Part shown: positions 19,258 to 28,608 of the stretch, in pieces
Layout: each line of letters opens with the position of its first letter
How positions within the stretch are numbered: the first letter of the stretch is position 1
Source of the DNA: Billgrantia desiderata
GTDB taxonomy: Bacteria; Pseudomonadota; Gammaproteobacteria; Pseudomonadales; Halomonadaceae
Length of the DNA stretch: 64,000 bases
Direction of reading: 5' to 3'
Assembly: GCA_011742915.1 (NCBI GenBank)
Contig: JAAQTN010000002.1
Coordinates: forward strand, 124,001-188,000
The notes under the pieces: model-generated
Told to the model about the DNA's origin: nothing
The model's database searches: none
What the model saw: only the letters and a program-made list of their open reading frames with translations
Position numbers and translations under genes: made by a program

Positions 19258-19956
19258 CTATACCGTCAGGTGTTCCTTGATCAGCGCATCGGAGAGTTCT
19301 GCGATCTCACCCTTGGCTACCGGCCTGCCGCGATCCATGATCACGAAACGGTCGGCGTACTTGCGTGCGAAGGGCAGCTTCTGCTCCACCAGCAGCACGG
19401 TGAGACCGTCCTCCTCGATCAGCTTACGAATCACCTCGCCGATCAGGGTGACGATATTGGGCTGAATGCCCTCGCCCGGTTCATCGAGGATCAACAGGCG
19501 AGGCTCGATCACCAGGGCACGGCCGATGGCCAGCTGCTGCTGCTGGCCGCCGGAGAGATCCCCGCCACGGCGGTGCTTCATCTCCTTGAGCACCGGAAAG
19601 AGCTCATAGATGCGCTCCGGAATGGTGCGCCTGCCGTCGCCGCGAGCCGCCAGACCGGTGCGCAGGTTCTCTTCCACGGTGAGCAAGGGGAAGATCTGCC
19701 GCCCCTGGGGCACGTAGCCGATTCCCAAACGCGAGCGATCCTCCACCCGCCGCTTGGTCAGCTCGACATCTTCGGCATAGCGAATGCTGCCGGAGGAGAC
19801 CTTCACCTCGCCCATGACGGCCTTCATCAGGGTGGTCTTGCCCACCCCGTTGCGGCCCATCACGCAGGTGCACTGCCCCGCCGGCACGGCCAGGTCGAGA
19901 TCCCACAGAGTGTGGCTCTCGCCATAGAACTGGTTGAGCTTGTCGATCGCCAGCAT
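19258..19956 (-). CDS. urtE: Urea ABC transporter ATP-binding protein UrtE
   Basis: One of the two cytoplasmic ATPases of the urea importer. The 232-residue product has Walker A GRNGVGKTTL, signature LSGGQQQQLAIGRAL, Walker B LLILDEPGEGIQPN (the EGIQP form typical of UrtE) and the switch His region replaced by VEQKLPFA. The ATG at 19956 shares its A-T with the urtD stop (TGATG) and follows GGAG. Confidence 0.96.
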   Translation of the reverse strand: MLAIDKLNQFYGESHTLWDLDLAVPAGQCTCVMGRNGVGKTTLMKAVMGEVKVSSGSIRYAEDVELTKRRVEDRSRLGIGYVPQGRQIFPLLTVEENLRTGLAARGDGRRTIPERIYELFPVLKEMKHRRGGDLSGGQQQQLAIGRALVIEPRLLILDEPGEGIQPNIVTLIGEVIRKLIEEDGLTVLLVEQKLPFARKYADRFVIMDRGRPVAKGEIAELSDALIKEHLTV

Positions 19957-20795
19957 CAGAGCGTCTCCTCTTCGGCTTCGGCACCCAGGTAGACTTCGAT
20001 CACCCGTGGGTCGCTGGAGACCTGATCCATGCTGCCCTCCGCCAGTACGCTGCCCTGATGCAGCACCGTCACCTTGCGCGCGATGGAACGCACGAAGCCC
20101 ATGTCGTGCTCCACCACGACAACGGATTGCTTGCCGGCAAGCCCGGTGAGCAGTTCGGCGGTACGCTCCATCTCCTGCTCGGTCATGCCGGCCACCGGCT
20201 CGTCGACCAGCAGCAGCCGCGGCCGCTGCATCAGCAGCATGCCGATCTCCAGCCACTGCTTCTGACCATGGGAGAGAATGCCCGCCGGGCGAGCGTGCAG
20301 TGGCTTCAGGCCGATGATCTCCAGGATCTCGTCGATGCGATCGCGAATCTCGCCGTTGATGCGGGCGGTGAGCGTGGGCAGGATGCGCTTGTCGGCGGCC
20401 ATCGCCAGCTCCAGGTTCTCGAACACCGTGAGCGCTTCGAACACCGTGGGCTTCTGGAACTTGCGGCCGATGCCGAGACTGGCGATCTCCGGCTCGTTCA
20501 TGGTCAGCAGGTCGTGACGGCTGCCGAACCAGACCTGGCCGCTGTCGGGCCGGGTCTTGCCGGTGATGATGTCCATCATGGTGGTCTTGCCGGCACCGTT
20601 GGGCCCGATGATGCAGCGCAGCTCGCCGTCGTCGATGGTCAGGTTGAGGTCGTTGATCGCTTTGAAGCCGTCGAAGCTGACCGTCACGTCCTCCAGGTAG
20701 AGGATCGGCCCGTGCCGCACGTCGACCGGCGACTCCACGGGTACCAGGAAATCGAAGACCCGGTCACGGCTGGCCAGGGAACGCAGAATGCTCAT
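19956..20795 (-). CDS. urtD: Urea ABC transporter ATP-binding protein UrtD
   Basis: The second ATPase of the urea importer (279 aa). Walker A is GPNGAGKTTMMD, the signature is LSHGQKQWLEIGMLL (LSHGQ, usual in UrtD), Walker B is LLLVDEPVAGMT and the switch is VEHDMGFV. A 25-residue N-terminal extension precedes the ABC domain. Its start overlaps the urtC stop by four bases. Confidence 0.96.
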   Translation of the reverse strand: MSILRSLASRDRVFDFLVPVESPVDVRHGPILYLEDVTVSFDGFKAINDLNLTIDDGELRCIIGPNGAGKTTMMDIITGKTRPDSGQVWFGSRHDLLTMNEPEIASLGIGRKFQKPTVFEALTVFENLELAMAADKRILPTLTARINGEIRDRIDEILEIIGLKPLHARPAGILSHGQKQWLEIGMLLMQRPRLLLVDEPVAGMTEQEMERTAELLTGLAGKQSVVVVEHDMGFVRSIARKVTVLHQGSVLAEGSMDQVSSDPRVIEVYLGAEAEEETL

Positions 20796-21934
20796 GCCGA
20801 TGCCTCCTTGCCGGAAAACGAACCGTCACCGTCTCGGCGGCGGCGCAGCCTGAGCGCCAGCAGCCCTGCCACACCCTTGGGCAGGAACACCGTGACCAGC
20901 ACGAAGAGTCCGCCCAGGGCGAACAGCCAGGCGTCCGGCATTGCCCCGGTGAAGACCGTCTTGGCGTAGTTGACCAGTATCGCCCCGATCACCGCCCCGT
21001 AGAGCGTCGCCCGGCCGCCCAGCGCCACCCATAGCACGATCTCGATGGAGAACAGCGGCGAAAACTCGCTGGGGTTGATGATGCCGACCTGGGGCACGTA
21101 GAGCGCCCCGGCAAGCCCCGCCAGCATGGCCGAGACCGTGAACACGAACAGCTGGAAGCGCTCGACCCGGTAGCCGAGAAAGCGCGTGCGCGCCTCGGCG
21201 TCGCGGGTCGCCACGCACACCCGGCCCAGCTTACTGGTGACGATGGCCCGGCACAGCACGTAACCCAGCGCCAGGGCCACGCCGGTGGCCAGGAAAAGGC
21301 CCAGCCGGGTCTCGCTGCTGCGCAGGTTGAAGCCGAGAATCTCGCGGAAGTCGGTCAGCCCGTTGTTGCCGCCGAAGCCCATCTCGTTGCGGAAGAAGGC
21401 CAGCATCAGGGCGAAGGTGAGCGCCTGGGTGATGATCGACAGATAGACCCCGGTGACCCGCGAGCGGAACGCCAGGAAGCCGAACACCAGCGCCAGCGCC
21501 CCCGGCACCAGCAACACCATCAGAAAGGCGAACCAGGCCATGTCGAAGCCGTACCAGTACCACGGCAGGCTGTCCCAGTTGAGGAACACCATGAAATCGG
21601 GCAGCTCCGGGTGGCCGTAGACGCCGCGGTCGCCGATCTGGCGCATCAGGTACATGCCCATGGCGTAGCCGCCCAGGGCGAAGAAAGCGCCGTGCCCGAG
21701 GCTGAGGATACCGAGATAGCCCCACACCAGATCCACTGCCACCGCCAGCAGCGCATAGCTCAGGTACTTGCCGGACAAGTTAACGGTATAAGCGCTGACG
21801 TAGAGCGGGTGACCAGGCGGTACCGCCACGTGCAGCAGCGTCACCAGCGTCATGGCCGCCAGCAGTACGCCGAGAAAGATCAGCGTCGAGCGCTCGCCGA
21901 ACGGCCGCAGCAGCCAGAGTCGAGAAGAATCCAT
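20792..21934 (-). CDS. urtC: Urea ABC transporter permease UrtC
   Basis: A LivM-type permease (380 aa) with about ten transmembrane segments. Diagnostic stretches are SLGHGAFFALGGYAMGMYLM, NNGLTDFREILGF and LGGRATLYGAVIGA. It pairs with UrtB to form the membrane channel. It begins three bases after the urtB stop. Confidence 0.96.
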   Translation of the reverse strand: MDSSRLWLLRPFGERSTLIFLGVLLAAMTLVTLLHVAVPPGHPLYVSAYTVNLSGKYLSYALLAVAVDLVWGYLGILSLGHGAFFALGGYAMGMYLMRQIGDRGVYGHPELPDFMVFLNWDSLPWYWYGFDMAWFAFLMVLLVPGALALVFGFLAFRSRVTGVYLSIITQALTFALMLAFFRNEMGFGGNNGLTDFREILGFNLRSSETRLGLFLATGVALALGYVLCRAIVTSKLGRVCVATRDAEARTRFLGYRVERFQLFVFTVSAMLAGLAGALYVPQVGIINPSEFSPLFSIEIVLWVALGGRATLYGAVIGAILVNYAKTVFTGAMPDAWLFALGGLFVLVTVFLPKGVAGLLALRLRRRRDGDGSFSGKEASA

Positions 21935-21937
21935 GGA

Positions 21938-23641
21938 TCAGCCCTCCGCCGCCCGGCCCTTCTGCGGGAAGAGTCCGCGGGGGCGCTTTTGAATGAACAG
22001 GATGATGAACACCAGCACGATGATCTTGGCCATCACGGCACCGGCCCAGGGCTCCAGCACCTGATTGATCACACCCAGCGAAAGGCCTGCCACCAGGGTG
22101 CCCCACAGGTTGCCCACACCGCCGAACACCACCACCATGAAGGAGTCGATGATGTAGTTCTGGCCCAGGTTGGGGCCGACGTTGGTGAGCTGGCTGAGGG
22201 CCACGCCGGCCAGCCCCGCCACCCCGGAGCCCAGGGCGAAGGTCATGATGTCGACTCGGGTGGCGCGAATGCCCATGGAGCGCGCCATGGCGCGGTTCTG
22301 GGTCACCGCCCGCACCTCGAGCCCTAGCCGGGTGCGGCGCATGATCAGCATCAGTACGGCGAACACCACCAGGGCAAAGCCGAGCACGTACATTCGATTG
22401 AGGGTGAGGGAGAGCGCATCGTTGACGGCAATGGAGCCGCTCATCCACTCCGGCGTGATCACGGTGCGGTTGAGCGGCGAAATGCCGGTGCGCACCAGCT
22501 GCTGCAGGATCAGGCTGATGCCGAAGGTGGCCAGCAGCGTTTCCAGCGGCCGCCCTTTCAAGAACTGAATGACGCCACGCTCGATGGCGATACCCGCCAG
22601 AGCTGCCACCAGGAAACCGGCCGGGATCGCCAGGATCAAGGCCACCCCCGGCTGACCGGGCAGCAGTTGCTGCATGGCCCAGGTGGTATAGGCACCGAGC
22701 ATGATCAGTTCGCCGTGAGCCATGTTGATCACGCCCATCACGCCGAAGGTGATGGCCAGGCCGATGGCGGCGAGTACCAGCACCGAGCCGAGCGAAAGAC
22801 CGAAGTAGAGCGTCTCGGCGGCGCGGTTGAGCTTGAGCATCTGCTCGATGCCGTTCAATGCCTCACGGGCGGCGTCGGCCACGATCGGATCGTCGCCGTT
22901 GGCGGCACGGTTGAGGGCGACGCGTACCCGGGGGTGCAGGCTACCCTGCAAGTCATCTATGGCCTCGAGTTCACCCTGCTCGAGACGATAAATGGCCAGG
23001 GCCTGGACCAGCCGTTCGCGCACCCTGGCGTCCGGCTCTTCTTCGATTACCTCGACCAGCGGTCCGGCCAGATCGCCATCGACTTCGCCCAGCAGACGCT
23101 CGGCAGAAGCGCGGCGCAGCCCGACATCGGCGGCGTAGAGATCGACCACGGCAATGGCGCTGCGCAGCTGGTTGCGCAGCGCATTGTTGATGCCGATACG
23201 ATCCAGCTCACGGCGCGACATCTGGCCCAGCGGCTCGCCGCTCAGCGCATCCTGTACCGGCCAGTCGCGACCGGTATTGTCGAGCACCACCACGAAGCGG
23301 CCGTCGCCGGCGCGCTGCAGGCGCCCGTCGAGCAGCGCCTGCAGCCAGTCGCGGGCGCGGGGATCGTCGCTGTGCACGATGGCCTCGATGGCCCTGCCCT
23401 TGGCGGGAAACGAATCGACATCCAGCGCCTCGAGCAGCGTCATGGCGGCAACATCGTCGGCCGGCGCGGCATCCTGCGCCGCTGCGGGGGTCGTCATGGA
23501 GAGGCCGAGCATCAGCAGGAGGCTCAGAGCGAGAACCAGCAGCCACGAGCCCCGGCTCTGGGAGGTACGTTCATCCTCGGCGGCATCGGTGCCGGCCCTC
23601 GCCCCGGCCGTCGCTGGCCCAAGCATGGGGGGGTATCTCAT
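21938..23641 (-). CDS. urtB: Urea ABC transporter permease UrtB
   Basis: A LivH-type permease (567 aa). An N-terminal hydrophobic segment (about residues 33-55) is followed by about 220 residues of helical, HEAT-like periplasmic sequence, then the permease domain with GVINMAHGELIMLGAYTTW and FGGVGNLWGTLVAG. The long N-terminal region is usual for proteobacterial UrtB. The ATG at 23641 has a GAGGA site. The mostly open frame upstream to 23890 overlaps urtA and is rejected. Confidence 0.94.
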   Translation of the reverse strand: MRYPPMLGPATAGARAGTDAAEDERTSQSRGSWLLVLALSLLLMLGLSMTTPAAAQDAAPADDVAAMTLLEALDVDSFPAKGRAIEAIVHSDDPRARDWLQALLDGRLQRAGDGRFVVVLDNTGRDWPVQDALSGEPLGQMSRRELDRIGINNALRNQLRSAIAVVDLYAADVGLRRASAERLLGEVDGDLAGPLVEVIEEEPDARVRERLVQALAIYRLEQGELEAIDDLQGSLHPRVRVALNRAANGDDPIVADAAREALNGIEQMLKLNRAAETLYFGLSLGSVLVLAAIGLAITFGVMGVINMAHGELIMLGAYTTWAMQQLLPGQPGVALILAIPAGFLVAALAGIAIERGVIQFLKGRPLETLLATFGISLILQQLVRTGISPLNRTVITPEWMSGSIAVNDALSLTLNRMYVLGFALVVFAVLMLIMRRTRLGLEVRAVTQNRAMARSMGIRATRVDIMTFALGSGVAGLAGVALSQLTNVGPNLGQNYIIDSFMVVVFGGVGNLWGTLVAGLSLGVINQVLEPWAGAVMAKIIVLVFIILFIQKRPRGLFPQKGRAAEG

Positions 23642-23677
23642 CGGAGCGTTCCTCGGAAACGATAGAGAAGGCGTGCT

Positions 23678-23703
23678 CCCCCGCTGCACTTGGGCAGCGG
23701 GGG
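23678..23703 (-). other. Intercistronic hairpin between urtA and urtB
   Basis: CCCCCGCTGC and GCAGCGGGGG form a perfect 10-bp stem with a six-base loop, directly after urtA. No U-run follows. Such hairpins often stabilise the upstream mRNA so that the binding protein outnumbers the permeases. Confidence 0.65.
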
Positions 23704-23715
23704 GCGGGGTACTGC

Positions 23716-25062
23716 TTACTCGGCGAGTGCCGCTTCGGCCTCTTCGGCCGCCGTGCTGCCACCGCAGCGACCGGTGGCGACATTGAAGTTGCCGCAGCGC
23801 ATCGGCGCCTGCCAGTCGGCCATCAGATCGCGGGAACCCGGCAGGTAATCGGACCAGGCATCGCCGGCAACCGTGGAGGGCGTCTGCCATACGATGTCGA
23901 ACTGGCCGTTGTCCTGGATCTCACCGATCAGCACCGGCTTGGTGATGTGGTGGTTGGGCATCATCGCCGCATAGCTGCCGGAAAGATTGGGTACCACCAC
24001 GCCGATGATGGCGTCCTTGATGGCATCGGGATCGGTGGTGCCTGCCTTGCGTACCGCCTCGGCCCACATGTTGAAGCCGATGTAATGGGCCTCCATCGGG
24101 TCGTTGGTCACCGCCTCTTCGTCGCCGGTCCACTCGATCCAGGCGTCGATGAAGTCGTAGTTGGCATCGGTGTCCACGCTCATGAAGTAGTTCCAGGCGG
24201 CCAGATGACCGACCAGCGGGGCGGTATCGACACCGGTCAGCTCCTGCTCGCCCACCGAGAAGGCGATGACCGGAATGTCACCGGCGTCCACGCCCTGGTT
24301 GCCCAGTTCACGGTAGAACGGCACGTTGGCGTCGCCGTTGATGGTCGAGACCACCGCAGTAGGCTTGCCTTCGCTGCCGAAGCGGCGCACCTCGGCAACG
24401 ATGTTCTGCCAGTCGCTGTGGCCGAAGGGGGTGTAGTTGATCATGATGTCGTCGTCCGCCACACCGTGCTCTTCCTTGAGGTAGGCCTCGAGGATGCGGT
24501 TGGTGGTACGCGGATAGACGTAATCGGTGCCGAGCAGCGCGAAGCGCTCGATGCCCATCTCGTTGATCAGGTAGTCCACGGCGGGAATGGCCTGCTGGTT
24601 GGGGGCCGCCCCGGTGTAGAAGACGTTCTCGGAAGACTCCTCGCCCTCGTACTGGACCGGATAGAACAGCAGACCGTTGAGCTCCTCGAACACCGGCAGC
24701 ACCGCCTTGCGCGATACCGAGGTCCAGTTGCCGAATACCACGTCCACCTGGTGCTGTTCGAGCAGCTCACGCGCCCGCTCGGCGAACAGCGGCCAGTTCG
24801 AAGCCGGATCGACCACCACCGCTTCGAGCTGACGTCCCAGCAGACCGCCCTGCTCGTTCTGCTGGGCAATCAGCATCTCCACTGTGTCTTTCAGGGTCGA
24901 TTCACTGATGGCCATGGTGCCGGACAGCGAGTGCAGAATTCCCACCTTGATGGGGTCCTCCTGGGCCAGTGCCTGACTGGCAGAGCCGAGGGAAACCGCT
25001 GCCATCAGGGCCAGGGTGGTGGAACGAAGCGGGAAAGACATGATGCGTCGGGAAGCGTTCAA
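23716..25062 (-). CDS. urtA: Urea ABC transporter substrate-binding protein UrtA
   Basis: The periplasmic urea receptor, with a signal peptide (SFPLRSTTLALMAAVSLG...ALAQ) and family motifs VGILHSLSGTMAISE, FYPVQYEGEESS and LLGTDYVYPRTTN. The best start is a TTG at 25062, directly after AAGGAGG at ideal spacing, giving 448 residues (MNASRRIMSFPL). An ATG at 25041 would give the same mature protein. The C-terminus holds two cysteines (CGNF, GRCGGS) that may form a disulfide. A sigma-54 promoter lies about 95 bases upstream. Confidence 0.95.
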   Translation of the reverse strand: MNASRRIMSFPLRSTTLALMAAVSLGSASQALAQEDPIKVGILHSLSGTMAISESTLKDTVEMLIAQQNEQGGLLGRQLEAVVVDPASNWPLFAERARELLEQHQVDVVFGNWTSVSRKAVLPVFEELNGLLFYPVQYEGEESSENVFYTGAAPNQQAIPAVDYLINEMGIERFALLGTDYVYPRTTNRILEAYLKEEHGVADDDIMINYTPFGHSDWQNIVAEVRRFGSEGKPTAVVSTINGDANVPFYRELGNQGVDAGDIPVIAFSVGEQELTGVDTAPLVGHLAAWNYFMSVDTDANYDFIDAWIEWTGDEEAVTNDPMEAHYIGFNMWAEAVRKAGTTDPDAIKDAIIGVVVPNLSGSYAAMMPNHHITKPVLIGEIQDNGQFDIVWQTPSTVAGDAWSDYLPGSRDLMADWQAPMRCGNFNVATGRCGGSTAAEEAEAALAE

Positions 25063-25152
25063 GCGAACCTCCTTGCGCCCTCTGAGAGAGGGACTTGTTG
25101 TGAAGGTCATGTGCAGCCGACATTGGCCACACAGCACTAGGCCTCCTGTCTC

Positions 25153-25168
25153 TGCAAAGCGTGCGCCA
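25153..25168 (-). promoter_or_regulatory. Sigma-54 promoter of the urt operon
   Basis: On the minus strand the sequence is TGGCGCACGCTTTGCA, against the consensus TGGCACGNNNNTTGCA. The invariant GG and GC are separated by exactly 10 bases. It would start transcription near 25142, giving an 80-base leader before urtA. Confidence 0.8.
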
Positions 25169-25296
25169 TCATGCGGCAAGTGCTGAAAAGTCTTTGGATA
25201 ACGGATGGTTAAGTAAAGCAAGAAAAGAATAATTTATCGTTTACGCACCTCAGACGTGCAGCTTTGGGCGCCATGAACGCGCCGCGACGGAGCGGC

Positions 25297-25325
25297 TGCA
25301 CCACCACGAAGCACCATGGCAGTGC
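25297..25325. promoter_or_regulatory. NtrC-like binding sites upstream of urtA
   Basis: GCACC-ATGGC-AGTGC (25311-25325) matches the NtrC core at nine of ten bases, and another TGCACC half-site lies at 25297-25302. The distance of about 140 bases to the sigma-54 promoter is right for an enhancer. Confidence 0.55.
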
Positions 25326-25350
25326 AGCGGGAAAAAGCGGAAACGAAAGC

Positions 25351-25376
25351 GGGGGCGCCGATCGCTCGGCACCCCC
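25351..25376 (-). terminator. Hairpin terminator downstream of tctA
   Basis: GGGGGCGCCGA and TCGGCACCCCC form an 11-bp stem (one mismatch) with a TCGC loop, 27 bases after the tctA stop. The following minus-strand sequence is moderately T-rich. Confidence 0.7.
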
Positions 25377-25402
25377 GTTTCAAGGCAGGAAGGTTCAGGT
25401 TA

Positions 25403-26893
25403 TCAAACGCTGCGGCGTGCCATTACGCGCTTGATCAGCGGCAGAGTCAGTGACAGCGCGGCAATGATCAACAGCCACATGGAGATCGGCTTGTCGATGA
25501 AGATCGACCAGTCTCCTCCGGAGATCTGCAGCGCCCGGCGCATGGACTCCTCCATGATGTCGCCGAGAATCAGCGCCAGGATCAGCGGCGCAGCCGGGAA
25601 GCCGAACAAGCGCATGCCCAGCCCCAACAGGCCGAAGCCGAGCAGCAGCAGCAGATCGAAGACGCTGAAGCTCATGCCGTACACCCCGATCATGCAGAAG
25701 ATCAGGATCAGTGACAGCAGCAGCGGCCGCGGCAGGTCGAGGATCTTGGCGATCAGCGGAATCAGCGGCAGGTTGAGCACCAGCAGGAAGATGTTGCCCA
25801 AGTACATGCTCGCCACCACGCCCCAGAAGACGTCGGGACGATCCACCAGCATCGCCGGGCCGGGCGACACGCCCATTACCAGCAGCGCGCCGAGCAGCAC
25901 CGCGGTAGAACCGGAACCGGGCACGCCCAGGGTCAGCAGCGGCACGAAGGAACCGGTACAGGCGGCGTTGTTGGCCGACTCCGGCGCCGCCACGCCCTTG
26001 ATATTGCCCTTGCCGAAGGTGTCACCGTCCTTGGCCAGACGCTTCTCCATGCTGTAGCCGAGGAAGGAGCCGATGGTGGCACCGGCACCCGGCAGCACGC
26101 CGGTGAAGAAGCCCAGGATGGAGCTGCGGCCAATGGGCGGGGCGATCTGCTTGATCTCCTGCTTGGAGAGCTTGAGCGAACCGATGGCGTTACGCGGCTG
26201 CTCCTTGCCGCCACCGCCCTTGAGCAGCATGTAGAACACCTCGGCCAGAGCGAAGATACCCAGCGCCACGACCAGGAACTCGATGCCGTCGAGCAGATGC
26301 ACCGTGCCGAAGGTGAAGCGCTCGGTGCCGGTCTGCAGATCGATGCCCATGATCGAGATCATCACCCCGACCACGGCGGCGATCAGCCCCTTGACCAGCG
26401 ACTTGTCGGACAGCGATACCACCGCAGTAAGACCCAGTACCATCAGCGAGAAGTACTCGGCCGGGCCGAAGCTCACCGCCACCCGCCCGAGCAAAGGCGC
26501 CACCATCATCAGGAAGATGATCGAGACGGTGCCGCCGATGAAGGAGGCGTAGGCGGCAATGGCCAGCGCCTTGCCCGCCATGCCCTGCTTGGCCATCGGG
26601 TAGCCATCGAAGGAAGTCGCTACCGTACCTGCCACACCAGGGGCATTGAGCAGGATCGACGAGGTAGAGCCGCCGAAGATCGCGCCGTAGTACACCCCCG
26701 CCATCAGAATCAGGCCCGAGGACGGCTCCATGCCGAAGGTCAGCGGAATCATCAGGGCCAGGGCGCTGATCGGCCCCAGACCCGGCAGCATGCCGATGAT
26801 GGTCCCGGCAAAGACACCGGCAAAGACGTAGAGGATATTGATCGGCTCCAGCGCGATGCTGAAGCCGTACATCAGATTGTTGAAAGCTTCCAT
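25403..26893 (-). CDS. tctA: Tripartite tricarboxylate transporter, large permease TctA
   Basis: The large membrane subunit (496 aa, about 11-12 transmembrane helices). Diagnostic stretches are GTIIGMLPGLGPISALALMIPLTF, GVYYGAIFGGSTSSILLNAPG, and GFFTGVLPGAGATIGSFLGYSME, the two repeats of the family fold. The substrate is a carboxylate taken from TctC; the exact one is unknown. It follows tctB by 19 bases, with a GGAGAG site. Confidence 0.95.
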   Translation of the reverse strand: MEAFNNLMYGFSIALEPINILYVFAGVFAGTIIGMLPGLGPISALALMIPLTFGMEPSSGLILMAGVYYGAIFGGSTSSILLNAPGVAGTVATSFDGYPMAKQGMAGKALAIAAYASFIGGTVSIIFLMMVAPLLGRVAVSFGPAEYFSLMVLGLTAVVSLSDKSLVKGLIAAVVGVMISIMGIDLQTGTERFTFGTVHLLDGIEFLVVALGIFALAEVFYMLLKGGGGKEQPRNAIGSLKLSKQEIKQIAPPIGRSSILGFFTGVLPGAGATIGSFLGYSMEKRLAKDGDTFGKGNIKGVAAPESANNAACTGSFVPLLTLGVPGSGSTAVLLGALLVMGVSPGPAMLVDRPDVFWGVVASMYLGNIFLLVLNLPLIPLIAKILDLPRPLLLSLILIFCMIGVYGMSFSVFDLLLLLGFGLLGLGMRLFGFPAAPLILALILGDIMEESMRRALQISGGDWSIFIDKPISMWLLIIAALSLTLPLIKRVMARRSV

Positions 26894-26912
26894 GGGCTCA
26901 CTCTCCGGCCAG

Positions 26913-27395
26913 TCAGATCGGCAGCACGCCGGTGGGTAGGTAAACGCCCATGATGCGCGTCATGGTCAGATAGAGCCCCAGCACCACGCCCAACGCAGTG
27001 GCCAGGTTGACCCAGTGGCGGCGATAGCCGTAGTAGGCGGCCAGGCCGAAGACCAGGGCCACGGAGCTGAGCACGAAGCCCACCGGCACCAGGATCAGGG
27101 CATAGACCGCCAGCGCCACCGCCGTGACCGCCACGCGGGACCAGGGCCGCAGCAGCAGCGGCAGCCGCTGCTCTTCGGGATCGAGCTCATCCGGTACGTC
27201 CTGAGCCTTGGGTTTCTCGAGAAACAGCAGCACCGAAAGCCCCAGCAACGTGAAGCCAAGCACCTTGGGGAAGAGGTCGGAATCGATCGGGCGCGGCAAC
27301 GGAAATGAGGGAATCTGCCAGGCCATGGCCAGATAGCCTACCGACAGCAGCGCCAGCAAGAGAGCAATGACCTGGTTGGAGTTGAGTCGTGTCAT
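26913..27395 (-). CDS. tctB: Tripartite tricarboxylate transporter, small permease TctB
   Basis: The small membrane subunit (160 aa) has four transmembrane helices, with the conserved PRPIDSDLFPKVLGFTLLGLS segment after the first helix and a hydrophilic loop (KPKAQDVPDELDPEEQR). It lies between tctC and tctA. Confidence 0.9.
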   Translation of the reverse strand: MTRLNSNQVIALLLALLSVGYLAMAWQIPSFPLPRPIDSDLFPKVLGFTLLGLSVLLFLEKPKAQDVPDELDPEEQRLPLLLRPWSRVAVTAVALAVYALILVPVGFVLSSVALVFGLAAYYGYRRHWVNLATALGVVLGLYLTMTRIMGVYLPTGVLPI

Positions 27396-27429
27396 GGGAT
27401 TCGGTCCCGGGCTACCGCCGCGTGAGCAG

Positions 27430-27482
27430 CGCCCAAGTTCTTGGCGTTCGAGAATGCCCGGACCTCGCTAGGCGAGGCCCGG
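27430..27482 (-). other. Intercistronic hairpins between tctC and tctB
   Basis: GCCCAAG-TTC-TTGGC (about 27430-27445) and CCGG.CCTCGC-TAG-GCGAGG.CCGG (27459-27482) form two successive stem-loops. Positioned directly after tctC, they probably attenuate or protect the mRNA so that the binding protein is made in excess. Confidence 0.6.
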
Positions 27483-27516
27483 ACCCGGGAAGCGAAAATC
27501 GCAGAAGCGTGGTGGG

Positions 27517-28518
27517 TTATTCGCCCAGCAGGCCGAGGTCGCCCAGAATGGTGCTGAACTGCTCTTTCTGCTCATCGAGGAAAGCGCCGAACTCCTCGCT
27601 GTCCTGATAGGCATCGATCCAGCCCAGCTGCTCGCGGGCCTGCTGCCAGCCGTCGGTCTCGAGCATCTGAGCGAACAGATCCTCGTAGTAGGCCACCGCC
27701 TCGGCCGGCATGTCCGGGGTGCCCATCACACCGCGCCAGATATCGAAGGTGTAATCGATATCCTGCTCCTGGTAGGTCGGCACCTCCGCCAGAGCACCAC
27801 CCAGACGCTCGGGGGCAGACACGCCCAGGGCGCGGATCTGGCTGTTCTCGCCAAGCTGACCGGAAGCCTCGCCGGCGCCGGTGATCACCGCTTCCACGTG
27901 ACCGCCCATCAGGCTGGTCATGGCTTCACCACCACCGGAGAACGGGATGTAGTTGACGTCTGAGGCGTTCAGACCCGCCGCCGCTGCCAGACCGGCCATG
28001 GAGATGTGGTCCATGGAGCCCGGGGCGCTACCGCCACCGACGCTGAGCTGGGGATTCTGCTCCATGGCTTCGATCAGCGACGGCAGATCCTCGTAGGGCG
28101 AGTCGTTGCGTACCAGCACGATGGAGTAATCGGTGATCAGCCTGGCAATCGGCGTGAAGCTGGTGTGGTCGTAGCGGGATGCGCCGGCCAGCGGCACCAG
28201 AATGATCGGCGGGCTGGTGGCGAACAGCTTGTGCGGGTTGCCGCTGTCACGGGCGATCTGAGCCCAGGCCACCGCACCTCCGCCGCCCGGTACGTTGATG
28301 GCACCGAAGCTGCGCTCGGCCAGACCCTCTTCCTGGATGACGCGGGAGGTGGTGCGCACCAGGGTGTCCCAGCCGCCGCCGGGGTTGGCCGGGGCGATGA
28401 ACTCGATGTTGCGGGTCGGGGTCCACTCGTCGGCCTGAGCCGCACTGCTCATGCCCACCACCGCAGCGAGCGGCAGCACGATGGCACTGAATCGGGTGAG
28501 GTGTTGCTTGGCAGTCAT
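27517..28518 (-). CDS. tctC: Tripartite tricarboxylate transporter substrate-binding protein TctC
   Basis: The periplasmic binding protein (333 aa) with a signal peptide cleaved near AAQADEW. The family motif IEFIAPANPGGGWDTLVRT and the INVPGGGGAVAW loop form the carboxylate pocket. The ATG follows CAGGAGAACGCC. It is the first gene of tctCBA, 164 bp downstream of the response regulator gene on the same strand. Confidence 0.94.
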   Translation of the reverse strand: MTAKQHLTRFSAIVLPLAAVVGMSSAAQADEWTPTRNIEFIAPANPGGGWDTLVRTTSRVIQEEGLAERSFGAINVPGGGGAVAWAQIARDSGNPHKLFATSPPIILVPLAGASRYDHTSFTPIARLITDYSIVLVRNDSPYEDLPSLIEAMEQNPQLSVGGGSAPGSMDHISMAGLAAAAGLNASDVNYIPFSGGGEAMTSLMGGHVEAVITGAGEASGQLGENSQIRALGVSAPERLGGALAEVPTYQEQDIDYTFDIWRGVMGTPDMPAEAVAYYEDLFAQMLETDGWQQAREQLGWIDAYQDSEEFGAFLDEQKEQFSTILGDLGLLGE

Positions 28519-28608
28519 GGCGTTCTCCTGGATAGGATCTTGTTGTGACAGCGGGTCTCATGCCCACGTACAGGTTGAACGTTAGAAGAACCAGATACGA
28601 AGCGGCAA

